NCBI RefSeq assembly: GCF_943912665.1
Contig: NZ_CALTVG010000082.1
Span: 1 to 7,894, forward strand
Source of the DNA: an uncultured Corynebacterium sp.
GTDB lineage: Bacteria > Actinomycetota > Actinomycetes > Mycobacteriales > Mycobacteriaceae
Reading direction: 5' to 3'
Length of the DNA: 7,894 nt
The translations under genes and the position numbers were made by a program. Under the pieces are notes generated by a model. That model saw only the letters and a list, made by a program, of their open reading frames with translations, searched no databases and was not told where the DNA came from. This document shows, piece after piece, positions 6,299 to 7,894 of this stretch (within the stretch, counting starts at the first letter, position 1; each line of letters begins with the position of its first letter).

Positions 6299-6313
6299 GC
6301 GGCGCGACGCCGC
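6299..6313. repeat. GC-only perfect inverted repeat
   Basis: GCGGCG-CGA-CGCCGC gives a very stable six-base-pair hairpin with a three-base loop. It sits in the middle of the gene-free region. Confidence 0.45.
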
Positions 6314-6397
6314 GAGCAGCATCGCGGTACCTCGTGGGAGCGCACGAACAAACCCCAGAAAAGCCGAAATCAGGGAAGTGTTAAGGAACGATCCCCG

Positions 6398-6416
6398 AAA
6401 AGGCGCCAACAGCGCC
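6398..6416 (-). terminator. Possible minus-strand terminator
   Basis: On the minus strand GGCGC-TGTTG-GCGCC is followed directly by TTTT and then CGGGG. The stem is only five base pairs and the T run is short. It could still end a short transcript coming from the tRNA side, before the surface-protein gene. Confidence 0.35.
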
Positions 6417-6427
6417 CCCCGGGGGGG
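6415..6427. repeat. C6G7 homopolymer palindrome
   Basis: Six C followed by seven G form a self-complementary homopolymeric tract. Such tracts are prone to slippage and are used elsewhere for phase variation. Here it is about 420 bases upstream of the surface-protein start and in no credible gene. Confidence 0.7.
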
Positions 6428-6438
6428 ACCCTGCGGAA

Positions 6439-6492
6439 CCCTATGAGCCCTATGGGCACGGTGCGCACAGTGTGCACAATGAACACAGGGGT
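6439..6492. repeat. Six degenerate 9-bp tandem repeats
   Basis: Successive nine-base units are CCCTATGAG, CCCTATGGG, CACGGTGCG, CACAGTGTG, CACAATGAA and CACAGGGGT. Adjacent units share most positions, with a fixed TG in positions 6-7 in five of the six. The nine-base period keeps any reading frame, so it gives three-residue periodicity in the open frames across it, but none of those has start signals. Confidence 0.6.
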
Positions 6493-6509
6493 CATGTAAA
6501 TAACGCGAA

Positions 6510-6546
6510 ACCGGCACCCCAAAACAAAAGAAACTGGGATGCCGGT
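6510..6546 (-). terminator. Hairpin downstream of tRNA-Ala, probable terminator
   Basis: ACCGGCA (6510-6516) pairs with TGCCGGT (6540-6546) over seven base pairs, then after one mismatch CCC pairs with GGG. The 15-base A-rich (plus strand) or T-rich (minus strand) loop is long. On the minus strand the stem is followed by TTTCGCG and, further on, TTATTT. It lies about 55 bases past the tRNA 3' end and is the best candidate for its terminator. Confidence 0.45.
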
Positions 6547-6600
6547 GTGTCAACGTTGGCGCAACTCACCTGTCAAGCATGTCGCGACTCATGACAGTTG

Positions 6601-6673
6601 TGGAGCATAGGGGAATCGAACCCCTGACCTTTGCATTGCGAACGCAACGCTCTACCAACTGAGCTAATGCCCC
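6601..6673 (-). tRNA. tRNA-Ala (anticodon CGC)
   Basis: The minus strand from 6673 to 6601 folds into a full 73-base cloverleaf. The acceptor stem is GGGGCAT/ATGCTCC, and contains the G3-U70 wobble that identifies alanine tRNA. The D arm is GCTC-AGTTGGTA-GAGC. The anticodon stem TTGCG/TGCAA holds the loop TTCGCAA with anticodon CGC, reading GCG. The T arm is AGGGG-TTCGATT-CCCCT and the discriminator base is A. The next genomic bases are CAA, so CCA is not encoded and must be added by the CCA-adding enzyme. GCG is a well-used alanine codon in the neighbouring genes. Confidence 0.96.
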
Positions 6674-6684
6674 AATGCCTTTAG

Positions 6685-6690
6685 AGCGTA
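6685..6690 (-). promoter_or_regulatory. Possible -10 of tRNA-Ala
   Basis: TACGCT on the minus strand fits TAnnnT and ends 11 bases before the first base of the mature tRNA. An approximate -35 (TTTCGT) lies 18 bases further upstream. Position is right; match quality is modest. Confidence 0.35.
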
Positions 6691-6804
6691 CTCCTCTCGG
6701 TGAACGCAACGAAATCACTCGACGGAATTCCCCGGTTAAGCCTCAGTAATTAACTTCTTTCACTCTAGTTGCGTGTCACTAGGAGTTCTTCGGTCCTTTC
6801 GGGC

Positions 6805-6830
6805 AGACAATGAGACGTCTGAAAAAGTCT
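6805..6830. promoter_or_regulatory. AGAC/GTCT repeat array before the deacetylase ribosome site
   Basis: AGAC occurs at 6805-6808 and 6813-6816, and GTCT at 6817-6820 and 6827-6830. The central pair forms the perfect palindrome AGACGTCT, and the outer pair (CAGAC/GTCTG) encloses it. The array ends three bases before the GGAAGG ribosome site. It could be a repressor operator or an mRNA hairpin that controls translation. Confidence 0.45.
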
Positions 6831-6843
6831 GTGGAAGGTTGTC

Positions 6844-7764
6844 ATGCGCCGAAGAAATGCTCTTGTACGCTCCGCCATCGCCGTTGCCCTCGCGGCATCC
6901 ATGGCCCTGCCTGGCACCGCTGCAGCGGCTGAGCTGCCGGTACTCCCCCAGCCGGTGCTGCAGGCACCCCAGGTGCCGCAGCTTTCCGACGTCCAGGAGG
7001 ACCTCGAACAGCTCGAGCAGGATGCCTTTGCCGCTCTGCCGAAGGAGCTTCAGTCCAGTCCCCTCTTCGCGGGCTCCTCGCGGCCCGCACCGGCCCGCTC
7101 CACTACCCAGTCCGCCGACGCGACTGCGCGGCCGGCCACACCCAAGTCTCCCTCGGTTGCCGACGCCACGTGTTCCAACTGCGTAGCCATCACCTACGAC
7201 GACGGCCCCAGCGAGCTGACTTCTCAGCTCCTCGATACCCTGAAGGCCAAGGACGCCCACGCCAGCTTCATGGTGCTCGCCCCGAGCGCTACTGCTCACC
7301 CGGAGTTGCTGCGCCGCATGAAGGCCGAAGGCCACACGGTGGGCAACCACACCGCATCCCACCGCGAGCTCAGCAAGCTCTCCCCCAGCGAGGTGGACGG
7401 CGAGATCAAGGCCGGGGCCGCCGCCATCAAGGCAGCGACGGGTGAGAACCCTCGGTGGATGCGTCCGCCATACGGTGCCACCAACGGCACTGTGGACGCT
7501 GCCGCACGGACCAACGGGCAGGCAGAGGCTCTGTGGGCCGTCGACACCCTGGACTGGAAGGACCGCAATTCTGAGCACGTCTGCGAGGCCGCGGTGAGCG
7601 GCGCCCAGCCCGGCTCCATTGTCCTCATGCACGACATTCACGCCACCACCGTGGATGCCGCTGATTGCGTCATCGACGGGCTACGCGCGAAGGGCCTGGA
7701 ACCGGTGAGCCTTGACCGCCTCATCCCCAATCCCCAAGCGGGAAGGCAGTACTTCACCCGCTAG
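6844..7764 (+). CDS. Secreted polysaccharide deacetylase (NodB domain, CE4 family)
   Basis: 306-residue exported enzyme expected to remove N-acetyl (or O-acetyl) groups from a glycan, possibly peptidoglycan. Residues 1-29 are a Sec signal peptide: MRRRN, a hydrophobic core, and TAAAA before Glu30. Residues 30-109 are a Pro/Ala/Gln-rich linker. The NodB domain runs from about 114 to 295 with all five CE4 motifs: TYDDGP (117-122; Asp119 catalytic base, Asp120 metal), HTASH (His169 and His173, metal ligands), RPPYGATN (207-214), DTLDWKDRN (234-242) and IVLMHDIH (His263 catalytic acid). All key residues are present, so it should be active. Cys110 and Cys113, plus two later cysteines, could form disulfides. 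ATG 6844 has GGAAGG (6833-6838) five bases upstream. The gene stands alone, divergent from tRNA-Ala and followed by a hairpin terminator. The exact substrate is not determined. Confidence 0.93.
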   Translation: MRRRNALVRSAIAVALAASMALPGTAAAAELPVLPQPVLQAPQVPQLSDVQEDLEQLEQDAFAALPKELQSSPLFAGSSRPAPARSTTQSADATARPATPKSPSVADATCSNCVAITYDDGPSELTSQLLDTLKAKDAHASFMVLAPSATAHPELLRRMKAEGHTVGNHTASHRELSKLSPSEVDGEIKAGAAAIKAATGENPRWMRPPYGATNGTVDAAARTNGQAEALWAVDTLDWKDRNSEHVCEAAVSGAQPGSIVLMHDIHATTVDAADCVIDGLRAKGLEPVSLDRLIPNPQAGRQYFTR

Positions 7765-7792
7765 AGCCCACTGCGGCCGCTCTGGGACCAAA

Positions 7793-7809
7793 GCAAAAGC
7801 ACCTTTTGC
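7793..7809 (+). terminator. Hairpin terminator after the deacetylase gene
   Basis: GCAAAAG (7793-7799) and CTTTTGC (7803-7809) form a perfect seven-base-pair stem around CAC, followed by ACATTTT. It starts 29 bases after the stop. The stem is AT-rich and so only moderately stable. Confidence 0.55.
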
Positions 7810-7858
7810 ACATTTTCGCATCCATTCACCTGCGGTTTTCGGCTTAAGGGACATTTCG

Positions 7859-7867
7859 TGTGGATAA
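7859..7867 (-). promoter_or_regulatory. Perfect DnaA box (TTATCCACA)
   Basis: TGTGGATAA on the plus strand is the exact complement of the consensus DnaA box. A second copy in the same orientation, TGTGGATTC (7873-7881), matches 7 of 9 positions and starts 14 bases later. It may be a regulatory or titration site for the initiator DnaA, or chance. The bases also overlap a possible gene start. Confidence 0.4.
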
Positions 7868-7894
7868 ATCGATGTGGATTCCCCGGGCAGCCTG
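7860..7894 (+). CDS. Possible start of a truncated gene at the window end
   Basis: GTG 7860 opens the frame MDKSMWIPRAA, which runs out of the window. AAGGG (7846-7850) lies nine bases upstream as a possible ribosome site. ATG 7872 in the same frame is an alternative. Too little is visible to name a product. Confidence 0.25.
   Translation, partial: MDKSMWIPRAA

Larger units (their letters stand above)
6011..6600. other. 590-base region without a credible gene, rich in hairpins and repeats
   Basis: Lies between the NPCBM-like gene and tRNA-Ala, both on the minus strand. Perfect inverted repeats are CTGGTG/CACCAG (6113-6132), CGAGG/CCTCG (6216-6230), GCGGCG/CGCCGC (6299-6313), TCGTG/CACGA (6332-6347), GGCGC/GCGCC (6402-6416) and ACCGGCA/TGCCGGT (6510-6546). 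It also holds a C6G7 tract and a 9-bp tandem repeat. Open frames here (a 166-codon and a 41-codon frame on the minus strand) have no ribosome site and run through the repeats. It may be a long 5' leader, a noncoding RNA gene or the scar of an element inserted beside the tRNA. Which of these applies cannot be decided from sequence. Confidence 0.6.

Noticed and set aside
6148..6384. 78-codon plus-strand frame, and TTGACA at 6148-6153 as a -35
   Set aside because: The frame starts with TTG and is Pro/Arg noise. No -10 lies at a proper distance from the TTGACA.
6370..6495. 41-codon minus-strand frame (begins MTPVFIVHTVRTVP), possible leader peptide
   Set aside because: No ribosome site and it runs through the tandem repeat and the C/G tract. 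Kept only as a remote possibility.
6053..6553. 166-codon minus-strand frame with repeated Cys/Arg-Ala-His triplets
   Set aside because: The triplets come from the 9-bp repeat. The frame has no ribosome site, starts past a hairpin and has no protein-like pattern.
6601..6673. Duplicated tRNA 3' end as a second attachment site
   Set aside because: No second copy of the T arm and acceptor sequence was found in the window, so no integrated element can be delimited.
6760..7641. 293-codon minus-strand frame
   Set aside because: It is antisense to the deacetylase gene, whose five catalytic motifs and signal peptide establish the true frame.

Overview
The window looks like a piece of a high-GC actinobacterial chromosome, most likely Corynebacterium or a close relative. 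This is an inference from several points: the GC-rich coding sequence, a complete B12-independent methionine branch, a secreted NodB-family deacetylase, a tRNA-Ala without an encoded CCA end, and possible leaderless and GlxR/McbR-like sites. No rRNA, CRISPR array, transposase or phage gene was seen.

Left part (1-3126, minus strand): a metF-metE operon. MetF makes 5-methyl-tetrahydrofolate and MetE uses the same methyl group to turn homocysteine into methionine. The metF stop and metE start share the four bases ATGA, so translation is probably coupled. The C-terminal end of metE lies outside the window. A divergent regulatory region (3127-3436) holds an imperfect 24-bp direct repeat, one copy of which carries a TAGAC half-site like that of the methionine repressor McbR, plus an 11-bp palindrome.

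Middle (3437-5322, plus strand): an unusual membrane protein with a histone-H1-like lysine/alanine-rich domain before one transmembrane helix; a strong terminator; a 67-residue protein of unknown function; and a GNAT acetyltransferase. The acetyltransferase probably has a leaderless start and may have a GlxR-like site upstream.

Right part (5364-7894): convergent to the acetyltransferase is a 210-residue minus-strand protein with an N-terminal hydrophobic helix, a Ser-rich linker and a C-terminal domain resembling NPCBM/NEW2 carbohydrate-binding modules. Upstream of it are about 600 bases with no convincing gene but many perfect hairpins, a C6G7 homopolymer palindrome and six units of a 9-bp degenerate tandem repeat. 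A tRNA-Ala(CGC) follows on the minus strand. Then comes a secreted polysaccharide deacetylase on the plus strand, preceded by an AGAC/GTCT repeat array and followed by a hairpin terminator. The last bases hold a perfect DnaA box, a degenerate second one, and perhaps the start of another gene.

The left half is methionine/one-carbon metabolism. The right half is cell-surface biology, with a possible glycan-binding protein and a glycan deacetylase flanking a tRNA locus. The best candidates for something undescribed are the structured 6011-6600 region, the NPCBM-like protein and the H1-like membrane protein.
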